Assembly (NCBI GenBank): GCA_030035585.1
Contig: CM057464.1
Location: forward strand, 75,872,919-75,936,918
Direction: 5' to 3'
Source: Dugong dugon
Lineage: Eukaryota > Chordata > Mammalia > Sirenia > Dugongidae
Length of the DNA: 64,000 nt
Shown in pieces: positions 1-11,838 of the stretch. The position numbers were made by a program, and so were the translations under genes. A model generated the notes under the pieces. The model saw only the letters and a program-made list of their open reading frames with translations. It did no database searches and was not told the origin of the DNA. Each line of letters opens with the position of its first letter. The first letter of the stretch is position 1.

Positions 1-29
1 AAGAATGATTATGATTTTTTTAACGAACT

Positions 30-320
30 TTATTGGTAGCTAAGGCTGAGCATGGGCGGCTTAGCAGCAGCTCCGCCGAAGGTGGCAGGGCGCGGGAGAC
101 TCCGCTCTCAGCTTCGGTAGACCCGCCGGGTTGCGGAGCATGCGCCGGGCTTCGTCTGCGCATGCTCTGCGCCAGCTCGGTGGCCCGCCCCGCCCCACCC
201 CGCCCCTGTTCTGGCTGGTAACGGAGAGGGCAGCTGCCAGGTTTTCTCAGCGCCTTCGGGGAAAACCGGTGCCCATTGGGAAGACTATAGGCGACCAGGA
301 GATACAAGGTCAAGGATTCT
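30..320. promoter_or_regulatory. CpG-island promoter at left edge of window
   Basis: This is the only markedly CpG- and GC-rich stretch in the window; the following 60 kb is AT-rich. It carries a run of GC boxes (Sp1-type) at about 182-206, two NRF1-like motifs (gagcatgcgcc at 136-146 and tctgcgcatgct at 155-166), and inverted CCAAT boxes (attgg) near 32-36 and 274-278. No TATA box is obvious. This is the profile of a broad housekeeping-type promoter, often bidirectional. The gene it serves cannot be named from what is visible. The direction of transcription is inferred only from the splice donor at 352, which favours the plus strand. Confidence 0.65.
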
Positions 321-351
321 AGAAAAGAGAAAGCGACCAAAGAAGGCCAGC
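210..351 (+). other. Possible non-coding first exon ending at a splice donor
   Basis: Downstream of the GC boxes the sequence loses its CpGs and reaches gccagc|gtaagt, a near-consensus 5' splice site with the GT at 352-353. The stretch has no convincing open frame with a good start codon, so if transcribed it would be a 5' UTR exon. The start is approximate. The minus-strand open frame across 20-370 has no recognisable domain and is probably a by-product of the GC-rich sequence. If this is a real first exon, much of the window would be first-intron DNA. Confidence 0.35.
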
Positions 352-744
352 GTAAGTTTCGTCTACACATTGATCAGACTTCTAGAGTCCTCAAAGGACT
401 TGCCCCGCCTTGTATACACACATTTTCTTCTCAGCAAAGACATCTAAGTGGCAGAGTGAGCACAAATGTCGAGCAAAGTAGAAAACGCACCCACAAGCTC
501 GCAGGGTGTAGCTGACAAAGTAGAAGCTTGGGATTGTTAATAATTCAGAGACCCAAACGAGAAATTGAAAGGTTTCCCCAGAAGCAGTATAAACTTTGCT
601 TCAATTATTTTTATATTTCAAAATAGAATAGAAATTTTTTTTAAAAAGTAGAAAGCGCGAAGTTTGGGCGAGGATGTGGAGTAACTGAACTTTCCTACTT
701 TGCTACTAGAATTTAATTGGTACAGGTCCTTTGAAAAAGTTTGG

Positions 745-1170
745 CGTTATCTGCTAAAGCTGCATACCCTATGACCCAGCGGTTGTAGATACACAGCCAA
801 ACTCCTAGGTGCACTTATGTGCACCAACAGACAGGTATCAGAATGTTCATAGCTGCATTTGGTGTAACAGTCCCCAAGTGGAAACAATCCAGAAGACCAT
901 TACCAATAGAATAAATGAATAAATTCATACAGTGTTCATGTAATGGAATACTATATAGCAATGGCAACAATCTACATCTGCAGGCAACAAAGGGGATGAA
1001 TTGCACAAACAAATTTCAGCAAAGGAAGCCATACACAAAAGTACATAACTGAATCTATCTCTGTAAAGTACAAACACAGGAAAACTAATCCGCTAAAAGT
1101 TAGGATAATGGTTACCTTGGGGAAAACACTCTGAAAAGTTAGTTTTTTAATTATTAGAATAATCGTTCAA
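745..1170 (+). repeat. Old L1 (L1M-type) 3'-end fragment
   Basis: The text follows the familiar L1 ORF2 C-terminal/3' region: a stretch like 'accctatgacccagc', then 'actcctaggtgcac', then 'gaatgttcatagctgcattt', 'aagtggaaacaatcc' and 'aatggaatactatatagca'. It is heavily diverged with no open frame, so it is an ancient relic. Edges are approximate. Confidence 0.7.
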
Positions 1171-1248
1171 ATCTAAGCACCTTCACTGACCTAGCAATAT
1201 GAAGTAGTAACATGAAGTTATCCACCTTACAGGGTCATGCATTCATTA

Positions 1249-2310
1249 AAAAAATATATTTATTATGCGAAATACTGTGCTGGACACTGGGTATTCAGTG
1301 AGGAACAAAAGGGAGATGGTTCTTGCCCTCTTGGAGCTTATAGTCTGGTGACGGAGACCAAAAGAAATTCATATATATAAATGGGGACATTGGTGGTTCA
1401 GTGGTAGAAGTCTTACCTTCTATGCAGGAGACTCAGGTTCATTTCCTGGCCAATACACCTCATGTGCAGCTGTAGGTGGGGGCTTGTGTGTTGTTAAGAT
1501 GCTGAGCAGGTTTCAGTGGAGCTTCCAAACTAAGATGGACTAGGAAGGGCTGAAGACAGAATGGTCCGATCCACAACCGATTATGGGGATGTTTCAGGAC
1601 TGGGCAAAGTTTCGGTCAGGTATGCATGAGATCGTCATGAGTTGGGAACCGACTTAAAGTCAACTAACAATAGATACAAAAATAAATAAATAAATGATAA
1701 TTTGTAAATTATATGAGAGAAAATAACAAGTATAATGGAAATGTATAAAAGGGGCCCTAATTTAAATTGGAGAGCCAGAGAAGGCCTTTCTGACAAAGTG
1801 ACATTTAAGCTGTTATCTCAAGGATAAATGAGTTGTCCAGGTAAAGAATAGGCAAAAAAAGAAAGTAGAGAGAGAAGTAAGTATGATGGCCTGAGGCAGA
1901 AAAGAATTTGGTGGGTTTGAGGGATTAAAAGGTGGCAAGTGGTATAAAATGAAGTAGTGAGGGAGGCAGAGGCCAAATCATGAAGATCTTATGGGTCACT
2001 TTCAGCAATTTGGATTATATCTCAAGTATTTTGGGAAGCCATCAAAGGATTTTTAGTAGGGAGAATGAGCTCCCTTTGACAGTTTAAAAAGATTTCTCTG
2101 GCTTCTGTGTTGTCCCAATGGAAGGCTGGTCCAGGCGAGAGATGATGGAGGCTTGGACTAAGGTGTTTACAGGAGTGATACACAAAAATGGGTGGATTTG
2201 TTCTTTACTTTAGAGGTCAAAGCTCTAGGATTTAGCTGTGGAGCAGGAACAAGAGGGAAGTGTCAAGAATGAGTCTTGGGTTTATTGAATGGCCACTTGC
2301 TGATAGTGGT
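1249..2310 (-). repeat. L2 LINE relic, interrupted by a tRNA-Gly SINE
   Basis: Reverse-strand L2. 1255-1375 matches the antisense of the L2 3' end (tactgtgctggacactggg, then cttggagcttatagtctggtg). After the SINE at 1381-1672 the relic continues with 'gaaggcctttctgacaaagtgacattt', 'atcatgaagatcttatggg' and 'ccaggcgagagatgatgg', which correspond to antisense upstream L2 sequence. No coding capacity remains. Confidence 0.7.
1381..1690 (+). repeat. tRNA-Gly-headed composite SINE
   Basis: The first ~72 bases resemble tRNA-Gly with pol III A box (tggttcagtggtagaag) and B box (ggttcatttcc). The body (ggcttgtgtgttgttaagatgctgagcaggtttcagtggagcttcc, quoted in part) matches the 5' end of the RTE LINE seen at 36944-40247. 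The tail (ggactgggcaaagtttcgg, then catgagttgggaaccgac) matches the RTE 3' end. It ends in an A-rich aaataaataaata tract. It is inserted in the L2 relic. Confidence 0.65.
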
Positions 2311-2319
2311 CGTTAAGGA

Positions 2320-4895
2320 ACTGGTTAGAACTCATAACCAATAATGGGAATAGTTGGTTCAGACTAAATTTCTTTTTGGTTTGTCTCAGATTGTTCTTGG
2401 TTCACATAGGTTAGTGTCTGTACCAGCATATACACTTTTGGATAGGACCCTTACTAATAAAGAAATTATTAGAAAATAATCATGTTTTTCTCCCCCTCTT
2501 CACTGGTCAAGTCTTTCTCATATACACATTTGCTGTTGTAGAAATAGACTCAGTGTGGTAAGACACTTCCTCTCTTACTGAAGGCGCTGGACTGTGGGCA
2601 GTTCTCTTACTTTGAAGGTCCTCACTGATGGTACATAAGCGTTCATCTGTGTGATGTTCTTCTTTGTACATCTATTGGAACATTTATTTAGACATCACTC
2701 CAATGATCTGGTAGTTAATGCATTTTCAAGAGCTTATTCTCAAGTGTTTTGTTATCCATTCCTTATTTTAAATTCTTCTTGATGCTCTCACAAAGTAAGT
2801 AGGGGAATATATGATTGACCCTATTTTTAGATGCAAATGAAGTAGATAAATGTCGTACTTCCTGCAGGTAGATGAAATACAAGAATCCAGTTCTCTTGAA
2901 GACTGATTAAGAATGTGTGACCCTAATACCTCGCAACATGTTTTCACCTTTTCAGAATGGGTGATTGAGAGCTTGATATAACTAATGACATAGTAATACT
3001 CTAAGTAACCAATAAGTTCTTTTTTTTTTAACTGGACCAGCTGCACTGGTCTCCTTCCAAAGGGGTATGGGGCCTTCTCGGCTCTTGAGGCCTTGATCTC
3101 TCTCTTCTTCTTTGTTCTCTTGGGAGATGGCCTTCAGCCTGCAAGGTGGCAGCTAGGAAGGCTGCCTGGCGCTTTTGGTCTGCAACTTTCTTTCTTTCTT
3201 GCTCTTTATCTTGGTCAGAATAAAGTTGGCAGGCCAATTCCACTAGCCAAAAGATTTTTATGTAAGTTTTTTCCTGTTACAAACATAAAAAGATCAGAGT
3301 CCAGATGTCCAGCATGCATATCTTTAGTCTAATAAAGAGTTTCTTGTAATTGTCTTATGATGTATGCTCATCCAACCATCCATGGGCTACATGTCTGAAG
3401 ACACTATGTAACCCTTGCAAAAATAATATATGAGCTCTGATGTAGAAATTGCCTTTTGGGACTCCAAGAAGACAGCTGATGTTGCTGTCGGACTCCCTGT
3501 TGGTGTCACCTCCTAATAAACTTCCTCTCTGTTTCTGACTTGAAGTACGTTTCATTGGCTTGACTGCTCCAGGACACAGGACCCTAATCAGGCAACAAAC
3601 ATAAACTCATCCAGTTGTTTATTACCTGAATTTGCAATTATTTAGTCACCTGTGGTAGGAGGAAAATGTTCTATTTATGGTAATAATCAAATACTTGATG
3701 CCTGCAACAGAATTTGTTTTTTCTCTCAATTATAGTTGTTTTGATTAATAGTGATTGGGGTTTCATGCCTGAGGTTACCTTAAAAATTTTGTTGCCATCA
3801 ACCAGAGGGACAAAAAGGAATGGATGGAGAGAGGGGAGTTGGAATGAACAGGGAATTGATTCAAAGATAAGGGACACATGGTAATGATATTCTGGGATGG
3901 GGGAGGGACCCAGAGAGAGAGGAGCTGAAATATGTCTTACACGCATCCGGCCTATATTATTGGTCTCTTACTATGAACTCAGGCTTTGATGCCAGAATCC
4001 CTGAGTTTCTATGGTTGCATAGGAGTTCTCAGGGGCTTGCACAGCTTGGAATCTTGGTTAAAAACGTCTGGTCCTCAGTCAATCATAACCATCACTGAAA
4101 TGTGCATTGCCTAAGTTCATTGAGCCTATTTAATGAATCTGCATCCTCTATGCCAAGTTTTATCATAGTATTTCAACTCCCAAGGCCGTGGAAATTAGTG
4201 TTCATGTCTCCTGTGCATGTAAGCCAGAGCACCATCAGAGGACCTACTATATTTCCTGGGAAAGTTAGACACTGATATCTATGGTTTTGGAAACACCTAC
4301 CTCCATCAGTCTCTAGGAAGCTAATACAATATTTTCAATTTTAAGTACCTTCCTTTGGCTGAAAATGATAGGAGTATTTGAAAACGTGGTTGCATCTTTT
4401 GTTGTTATTGTTAACTTAATGACTGAGCATGCCCAGAAGCCCAGGATGTCCAGTGAAGACTGCCTGGAAGGCCATTAGAGTTCTCTCTGAGAAACATTGT
4501 CTGTTCCATCCATCTGTGGGATGGTCCAGTTTAACCTTTGAAGGGCTGGACATTCCTAGGAGAAAGTGTAATGAGCTCACACCTTTTAGAAATACAATGT
4601 GGTGTGGTGTCTCTTTCGTGGATGAGGGAGGAGGGGTGTGGGGGACGATGTTACTTTATTCTTTTCCTGGTGAATATTTATTGTCTCAAAAAGCTCACCT
4701 TGAATTACAAATAATGACAGCAAAAGTAAAAGACAAATAAACTAAGAAAAAACATTATTAACATAAGACAGATAAAGGGTTCATTTCTTTAACATACAAA
4801 TAGCTCTTATAAATAAAAAGCAAAAGACTATCAACTGAATAGAAAAATAAGCAAAGACCATACATAGACAGATATTAAAAAGAAATACAAATGGC
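2320..4895. other. Anonymous non-coding stretch
   Basis: AT-rich sequence with only short chance open frames and no repeat I can name with confidence. The one item of note is a weak retrocopy candidate on the minus strand at 3020-3245, listed separately. Confidence 0.5.
3022..3245 (-). pseudogene. Weak candidate for a processed-gene fragment
   Basis: The minus strand holds a 71-codon charged open frame rich in Lys, Arg, Glu and Gln (for example DKEQERKKVADQKRQAAF), locally more GC-rich than its surroundings. It is followed on that strand by an A9 tract at about 3022-3030, as at the end of a retrocopy. I do not recognise the parent gene, see no clear target-site duplication and no polyadenylation signal. 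It may equally be chance. Confidence 0.2.
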
Positions 4896-4900
4896 CTATT

Positions 4901-5082
4901 GGGAGCCCCGGTGGTGTAGTGGTTAAGTGTTTGGCTGCTAACTGAAAGGTTGGCGGTTCAAATCCACCGGCCGCTCCTTGGAAACCTTATGGGGCAGTTC
5001 CACTCTGTCCTGTGGGGTTGCTGTGAGTCAGAATGGACTCAGTGGCAGTGGGTTTGGTTTTTTTGTTTGTTTGGTTGGTTGG
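4901..5082 (+). repeat. AfroSINE (short form)
   Basis: Starts ggagccccggtggtgtagtg (A box), carries the B box ggttcaaatcc, the short body ccttggaaaccttatggggc, and the RTE-shared tail gtgagtcagaatggactcag, ending in a T/G-rich run. Confidence 0.9.
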
Positions 5083-5188
5083 TTTATTGGCATGATAGTG
5101 TAGTCACAATTAAGGAAATTCAAATTAAATATTAATGGTACAATTTTCCACTGATCAAATCAGAAAAGTTAAACAGATTGATAATACC

Positions 5189-5352
5189 GGGCCCTAGTGG
5201 CATAGTGGATAAGCATTTGGCTGCTAACCAAAAGGTTGGCAGTTTGAATCCACCAGCCGCTCTTTGGAAACCCTATGGGGCAGTTCTGCTCTGTCCTATA
5301 GGGTCACTATGAGTCGGAAGCGACTCAACGGCAGTGGTCTGTTTGTTTGTTT
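5189..5352 (+). repeat. AfroSINE (short form)
   Basis: Second copy in the same orientation about 100 bp downstream of the previous one. Head gccctagtggcatagtgg, B box gtttgaatcc, tail gagtcggaagcgactcaac. Confidence 0.9.
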
Positions 5353-5691
5353 TTTATGTGGGGAAACAAAAATATTTTGTTTTAAATGTAATCAACTTTT
5401 TGATTTTTAAAAATCTATCAAAATTGTAAATACATATTTCCACATCTGACAGTTTCATTTACACTATAATTATCCTCATAAGAGTGCTTAAAAATACAAG
5501 TACAATGAACTTAATTAGCCCAGAGGCTGAGGTCAAATGGATATAACATTTTTGGCCTTACCAGAGTATTAGATGCTCTTCTCTCCATCTCAAATTACAT
5601 TTGGTTCCTTCCAAACCTACAGGATACACCCTGGCATTACCAATAGTTCAGATATTCAGAAACTCTGCTGTCAGAGATAATACCCTGTCTT

Positions 5692-6095
5692 ATTAATGGT
5701 CTGTCTGAGACTGGAGGAACCCCGGAAGGCACGGCCCGCAGACTCTCTGTCAGCCCAAAACTAAAACAATTTCCGAGGCCAACTCTTCAGACAAAGATTG
5801 GACTGGACTGTGGGCCATAAAATGATACTTGTGAAGAGTGTGCTTCTTAGCTTAAGTAGATACATGAGACAAAAGGGGAGCTTCTGTCCGGAGGTGAGAT
5901 GAGAAGGCAGAGAGGGTCAGGAGCTAGTTGAATGGACATGGGAAATCAAGGGTGGAAAGGAGGAGTGTGCTGTCACAGTATAGGGAGAGCAGTTAGGGTC
6001 ATATAGAAATGTGTGTATAAATTTTTGTATAAGAGACTAACTTGAAATGTAAACTTTCAGTTAAACTACAACAATAAACGAAAAGAAAAAAGAAA
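5692..6095 (+). mobile_element. L1 3'-UTR insertion, 5' truncated
   Basis: About 400 bp of the lineage-specific L1 3' UTR, closely matching 25965-26316 (ctgagactggaggaaccc; tcagacaaagattggactgg; gaagagtgtgcttcttag). It ends in an A-rich tail. Flanking repeats agataataccctgtctt (5675-5691) and agataataccttatctt (6096-6112) look like a target-site duplication, 15 of 17 identical. Confidence 0.88.
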
Positions 6096-6112
6096 AGATA
6101 ATACCTTATCTT

Positions 6113-8004
6113 GTATCTTTTCCTAAAAATCTCCCTTGTATTTTTTTCCTTATAAAAGATTACTTAAAGAGAGAAAGAATGCAGAACAAAATAAGTGTTG
6201 TTGCATTGATGATGGTTATAGAGATACCTGTATGTTGTTTTGGGTTGAGTTTCAGGGCCACATTGATAGGCCCAAATTTTAGTCCTCCGATTAGTATGCT
6301 TAAGAATTCAATTTTACCAGTTGACTCAAGAGAAGATTAGGTCCTGGGAAACTAAGCATCTCACAAGAGACTTACATACATAAAACAAAATGCTAGTTAG
6401 TAACCTGCAATAAAATCTATTAACAGCGTGATAAACAGACCTGAAGTTTTCTTCCTAAAACACCCTCTCTTGCTTAACAAACAGCATAAACCTCCTGCCC
6501 CTCTTTCCCAAATTTTTTTTTTTTCATTTTGATGGACATGTACACTTAGGAAACCAAGTTGTAGGTCAGAAGGTTGCTGGGTAAGCACAGAATTAAAGCA
6601 AATGGAATTGGATAATTTTGAAGAAATTTCTAGCAAGCTGGGGAAGATGGATGAACCATTCTTCTACATGTTAGGGACATTTCTATCTAAAAAGCTGGGC
6701 CGCCAGTCAAGATTCAAAACACCCTTTTTTCTGACTAGTTCAGGAGAAATGCCAGTAAAGATACACTTTATTATTTTTATTTTTCTAGTTTATGTGCAAA
6801 CTATCATATTCTTCTGTACAAAATTATATCCCCAGAGATGTATTGGAGTTAGATCATGGCCTATCTTGCATTTGTTATGTTTTGAGTTGATATCTTCCTG
6901 GCAGGAAAATTGATATACCCTGGTTTCACTGGAATTTTCTCTCAGGGGTGCTTTCTAGGATGACTTCTCACAGATGAGCTATTATGTTGGCTTCCCCCTC
7001 CCCAGTTCAGAGAGTAAGACTGATATGTTCATTTATTCATTATTGTTCAACGTTTGTTGAGTGTCATAATGGATAAAGCATTATGAGGATACAAAGATAC
7101 ATGTAACATTGTTTCTGAATATATTTAATCTTTGTGTTTTACCTAGGCTATATACTGTTTTTAATTTTTTTAAAGTTTTTATATTTATAGAAGTACAACA
7201 TGCACCTGTTAACAATTCAACCAGTACAGTAAATGAGATGAAATAAACAGTACGTGTCTATCAAGCCCTTGCTTGATTCCTGTTCCACTCGCATGGGTAA
7301 CATCTGGTAACAGTTTCTTATGTATTTTTCCAGTAATTTGTCATTGTAAAAATAAATGTATATGTGACTCTGCTAAATACTGTATGTATTCATATAATGG
7401 TAAGTAATTCTTCTTGATTTGAATTATAGCCTAAATTTCATTTAAACACAACTGTAGATGTTTAGATAAATGGTTCATTAGGTGCAGGAGAAAGGGCTAG
7501 TCAAAGATCTCTGTAATATGTCTGGACTCACAGAATTTAAACGATGATACATGTGGAAAAATTTGTAAAGGGTTATAGAAATAAAAAATCAGGGTGTAAA
7601 GTGAGATCTTCCTTCTTCCATGGACCTAACATATTAGACATAAAAGGATGAGTATGTACTCTAAGATGCTTCCTTCTGAAGCTTTCAGTGTAAGTGCTTT
7701 GTACACAGAGCAAATTTAATAGTCAGTACACGTGCATCACTGTTGGTATTCTCCAAGATTTAAAACTCAGATTAAAAAGATTGAAAAATTGTAGTAATTA
7801 ACTGAGGGCCATTAATTGTATTACTCTAATAATCATTTTAGTAATTTGTGTCTGATATGTTTTATTACGTTAATTTTTTGGAAATAACTGAGGTTCATCT
7901 GTAACAAATAGGTATCTGTTCAAAAGAAAGTAAAGATAATGTTAAGATGTAGGGTTGGATTCATGACATTCAAACATAATGTTGCTCAGTGCAAATAGCG
8001 TGTT
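6113..8004. other. Anonymous AT-rich stretch
   Basis: No gene or young repeat seen. 7021-7105 resembles the antisense L2 3' end (ttcatttattcattattg, then gaggatacaaagatac). The rest is unassigned. Confidence 0.5.
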
Positions 8005-8519
8005 TGTGGTAGGCAGGGAATCCCCCCTCTCCAGGAATGTCCACATCTAACTCCTGAAACCTATGAATATGTTACTTTACCTGGCAAAAGTAATTTTGTA
8101 AGTATGATTAAGTTAAGAATTTGAGGTGGGGAGATTATCCTGGATTATCCAGGTTGGTCCAGTGTAGTTACAAGAAACTTTGTAAGAGGGAGGCAGGAGA
8201 GTCAAAATCAGAGAGAGAAATGTGACAATGGAGGTAGAGGTGACAGAAAGAGATTTGAAGATGCTGCACTGCTGCCTAGAAGATGGAGAAAGGGGCTATA
8301 AGCAATGGAATGCAGGCAGCCTCTAGAAATTGAAAAGACAAGGAGAAGGATTCTTCCCTCTAGACTTGAAAAGGAACCATCCTGCTGACATCTTCATTTT
8401 TATCCCAGTGTGAATAATTTTGAACTTCTGACTTCCAGAACTGTAAGATAAAAAATTTGTGTTGTTTTAAGTCACTAAGTTTGTGATAATTGTTACAGCA
8501 GCAATAGGAAGCTAATACA
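8005..8519 (+). repeat. MLT1-type LTR (MaLR solo LTR)
   Basis: Begins tgtggtaggcagggaat and ends aggaagctaataca, with internal landmarks 'gagattatcctggattatcc', 'tgcaggcagcctctagaaa', 'gacttccagaactgtaagat' and 'gttttaagtcactaagttt', all diagnostic of MLT1. About 515 bp, so essentially a full solo LTR. Flanked by gtgtt (8000-8004) and gtgtc (8520-8524), consistent with a 5-bp target duplication. No internal retroviral sequence. Confidence 0.88.
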
Positions 8520-8587
8520 GTGTCTCATGATGACTATTTCTATTGTTATGATTGCTATAGGAATAAAGTCAGTTGCCATTAATTTAA

Positions 8588-8775
8588 CGCTTACTATATG
8601 GTAGAAACTGTACTAAGTGCCTTGCAAACAATTTAATCTTTATAGCAATCCTATGACGGTAATATCCCTCACTTTTTTTTTTTTTTTAAATAGAGGAGGA
8701 AACTGAAGATTGGAGAGATTACGTGAATTTTCCAAAGTTATATAGTAATTACTGGCAAAGCCATTTCCATCACAT
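8588..8775 (-). repeat. MIR fragment
   Basis: Antisense MIR: 'taacgcttactatatgg', 'gtgccttgcaaacaattt', 'gcaatcctatgac', then 'gaggaggaaactgaag' after a T-run. Confidence 0.7.
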
Positions 8776-9317
8776 TTTAGAACTAATATATTCATACAGC
8801 CTAGACATAATAAGATGTGCTATTTTCCATCACTTTACAATATAATATATATAAGTGGATTTTATACTCCCTTATACATGCAGTTGTATTTTATGGAAGA
8901 ATTACTACTGCTATGGACATTTTCTGCATATAAACGTTTTAACGTAATATTGTTACTGATTTCCTACTGATTCAATGCATTTGTTTTTATAAGAAAATTA
9001 AAATAATATGGAATGATTATTTCTTTTCAATCAAAAGTGTAATTTCTCAATTGAAATTATTGGGAGGGAAAAATCCTAATAGACCAGTTCAATCATATGC
9101 TTAGTGTAATCTTGTTTGATGGTTTCATACAAAAAGTTAATGTTTGAAAGTATGAAGAAGGCTTTTGACTTTGGATTATGTACTTAAGAAAAAGAAATTA
9201 ACTACTCTCAAGTATGTCATAAAGGACTTATATAAAGGAAGCACTGTTCAGCCTTTTTTAATTGGGGTAGAAAACCAAAGTTTTCAAAGTTAAGCTTTTA
9301 AATAGTATGAGAGAAAT

Positions 9318-9954
9318 GTTGTTAGGTGCCCTTGAGTCAGTTCCGACTCATAGAGACCCTGTGTACAACAGAGTGAAACGCTACCGGGTCCTGCACCATC
9401 CTCACAGTCGTTGTTCTGTTTGAGCCTGTAGTTGCAGCCACTGTGTCAGTCCATCTCGTTGAGGGTCTTTTTCTTTTTCGCTGACCCTCTACTTTACTAA
9501 GCATAATGTCCTTCTCCAGGGATTAGTCCCTCCTGATAACATGTCCAAGGTACATGAGATGAAGTCTAACCATCCTTACTTTCAAGGAGCTCTCTGGCTG
9601 TATTTATTCCAAGACAGACTTGTTCATTCTTCTGGCAGTCCATAGTATATTCAATATTCTTCGCCAGCACCATAGTTAGGAGGCATCAGTTCTTCTTCGG
9701 TCTTCCTTATTCATTGTCAAGCCTTCACATTCATATGAGTCAATTGGAAATATCATGGCTTGGGTCAGGTGCACCTTAGTCCTCAAAGTGACATCTTTGC
9801 TTTTTAACACTTTAAAGAGGTCTTTTTTCATAGATTTGCCCAATGCAATAATATGTTGTTTAATTTCCTGACTGCTGCTTCCATGGGTGTTGATTGTGGA
9901 TGCAAGTAAATGAAATCCTTGACACGTCATTCTTTTCTTCATCTATCATGATGC
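9318..9954 (-). mobile_element. RTE LINE, 5' truncated
   Basis: Reverse-strand 3' end of the RTE/BovB-like LINE: tgttgttaggtgcccttgag (element end, antisense), ctgaccctctactttac, gacttgttcattcttctggc, then loss of homology at about 9954. Perfect 10-bp flanking repeats tgagagaaat at 9308-9317 and 9955-9964 prove retrotransposition by a nicking endonuclease. The remnant encodes only the region C-terminal to the reverse transcriptase and has no intact frame. Confidence 0.9.
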
Positions 9955-9964
9955 TGAGAGAAAT

Positions 9965-10596
9965 AAATATATCTAAATAAACAAATACACATTTAGATAC
10001 AGGCAGGGACTTAGCTTGCTTATGTTGATGATTAAATGATGAAATCAGCTAAAGAAGTAAGTTGAATAATCTTCATAAATGAAAATATTAAATAAAAAAT
10101 GGATTGTTATTTATACTGAATAATTTAGCTACATGTCAATTTGGATTCAGAGGTCATGATAAAAAGCTTTTTCCCCCAATTTCTTATATCTCTTTGAATC
10201 CATTTTTCATGTTTTTTAAATGACAGATTCACTTAAATACGTTTTTATTATTTTCAATTGGTTAAGAGAAGTCAGAGGTTGAATTTGGCTTCTGCTTAGT
10301 TTTTATATTGCACTGTTGTAACTCCTTGACCACTTTTATCATAGTCTATCTTTGTGTAATTATTAAATGTGCACATAGCTCATTTCTTCTGATTAAAAAA
10401 TATTATTAATGTTTTTCTGCTTCTAAAACAGTTACACAACTACTTTATTCCTCTCTTAAGTATAAGGGAAAAAAAAACCAACAAACCGTGTCACACTATC
10501 TTGAAATTTCCTACTATGGATTTTACACAAGTTATAAATTACACTGACTAAGGCAGATTATAAACATACATTTAAAATTAAAACGTGATGCTTATT
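9965..10596. other. Anonymous AT-rich stretch
   Basis: No coding sequence or recognisable repeat. Confidence 0.4.
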
Positions 10597-10725
10597 GCTG
10601 AGAGAAATTAAAGAAGACAAACAAATGGAGAGATACATTATCTATAAGGATTGGAACATTCCCTATGGTTTTGTTGTCAGTTCTCTCCAAACTTATCTGT
10701 AGATTCAATGTAATTCCAATCAAAT
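10597..10725 (+). repeat. L1 ORF2 fragment
   Basis: Diverged L1 segment: 'caaatggagagatacatt', 'gtcagttctctccaaactt', 'gattcaatgtaattccaatc'. These landmarks lie just upstream of the C-terminal domain in L1 ORF2. Confidence 0.55.
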
Positions 10726-10940
10726 GGTAGGTAGGAAATCCTAAACTCATCTAGGCTGGTAATGGGTATAAACTGTAAACTTTAACAAGACACTGAGCGT
10801 TATAGCAAAACCAAGGCTTAAATCCATGCCTTAGACAAAGTAAACCGTGGAGAGAATCAAATTATTTCAGGCTAGGTACCCCAGGCTAGGCTACCTACAA
10901 GTTGTAAATGAAGCATTGCTTCAAGCTAATAGGATAACGT

Positions 10941-11154
10941 AACCAAAAAACCAAACCAGTTGTCATGGAGTCAGTTCCTGTGGCAACCCCATGTGTGTCA
11001 GATAGAGCTGCATTCCTTAGGGTTTTCAGTGGCTATGATCTTTTGGAAGTAGATTGCCAGGACTTTCTTTTGAGGTGCCTCTGGGTGTATTTGAACTGTC
11101 AACCTTTTGGTTATTAGCTGAGATTGTAACCCTTCGTGCCACCCAGGAACTCCA
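10941..11154 (-). repeat. AfroSINE (long form)
   Basis: Antisense tail (ccaaaccagttgtcatggag), long-form body (ctatgatcttttggaagtag, then attgccaggactttc), and head (accttttggttattagctg, then gtgccacccaggaactcc). Confidence 0.85.
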
Positions 11155-11597
11155 GTAGGATAACACAGGCCTACAGAAAAATCCTTTGACCTTCAAGGGG
11201 AAGATCTGGACAAACTCCAAGAGGACTATGGAAGGAATAGCTGAATGAGTCCAGGAAAATCAAAAGTAGGAAATGTCCTCTCCCAAGAGATCAGATATAT
11301 TGACAATAAGCAATTAGACTAGTATGGGATTAGAAGTGACTCAGTGACACCGCACTCCCCTGATTCTCCACCTAACACTTGGATTGTTTCTTCTCAGTCT
11401 CCTTGCTCTCTCCTTTACTGTCACCCTCCCCTTAAAGATTCCCGATGGTTCTGTCCTAGGATCAAAGTGTTCTCTTCTTACGCTAGCCATGTTTCCTGAA
11501 AAACTTACCTACACCCTTGGTTACAACTATGTATTTGCTGATGAATGACCTTTATATTCTATCACCAAATGATCATCAATATTTTGATCCCCATTGA

Positions 11598-11666
11598 CCC
11601 TGTAAGGAGTCCCTAGGGTTACCATGAGTCAGAATAGACTTGATGGTAACCAACACCAACAACATG
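11598..11666 (+). repeat. AfroSINE tail fragment
   Basis: Only the 3' end is present: ccctagggttaccatgagtc, agaatagacttgatggtaac, ending in a caac-rich tail. Confidence 0.65.
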
Positions 11667-11682
11667 CACTGTAAACTTAATG

Positions 11683-11838
11683 GGGCCCTGGTGGTACAGT
11701 GGTTAAGAACTTGGCTGCTAACCAAAAGGTCAACAGTTTGAATCCACCAGCCACTCTTTGGAAACCCTATGGGCAGTTCTACTCTATCCTACAAGGTCCC
11801 TATGAGTTGGAATCTACTCGATGGCAATGGTTTTTTTA
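11683..11838 (+). repeat. AfroSINE (short form)
   Basis: Head gggccctggtggtacagtgg, B box gtttgaatcc, body ctttggaaaccctatgggc, tail gagttggaatctactcgatg. Confidence 0.92.

Noticed and set aside
20..370. 116-codon minus-strand frame across the CpG island
   Set aside because: GC-rich sequence gives long frames by chance. Composition (Pro/Arg/Ser/Ala-rich) and lack of a recognisable family argue against a protein.
8005..8519. Endogenous retrovirus with internal genes
   Set aside because: Only a solo MLT1 LTR is present; no gag, pol or env sequence follows on either side.
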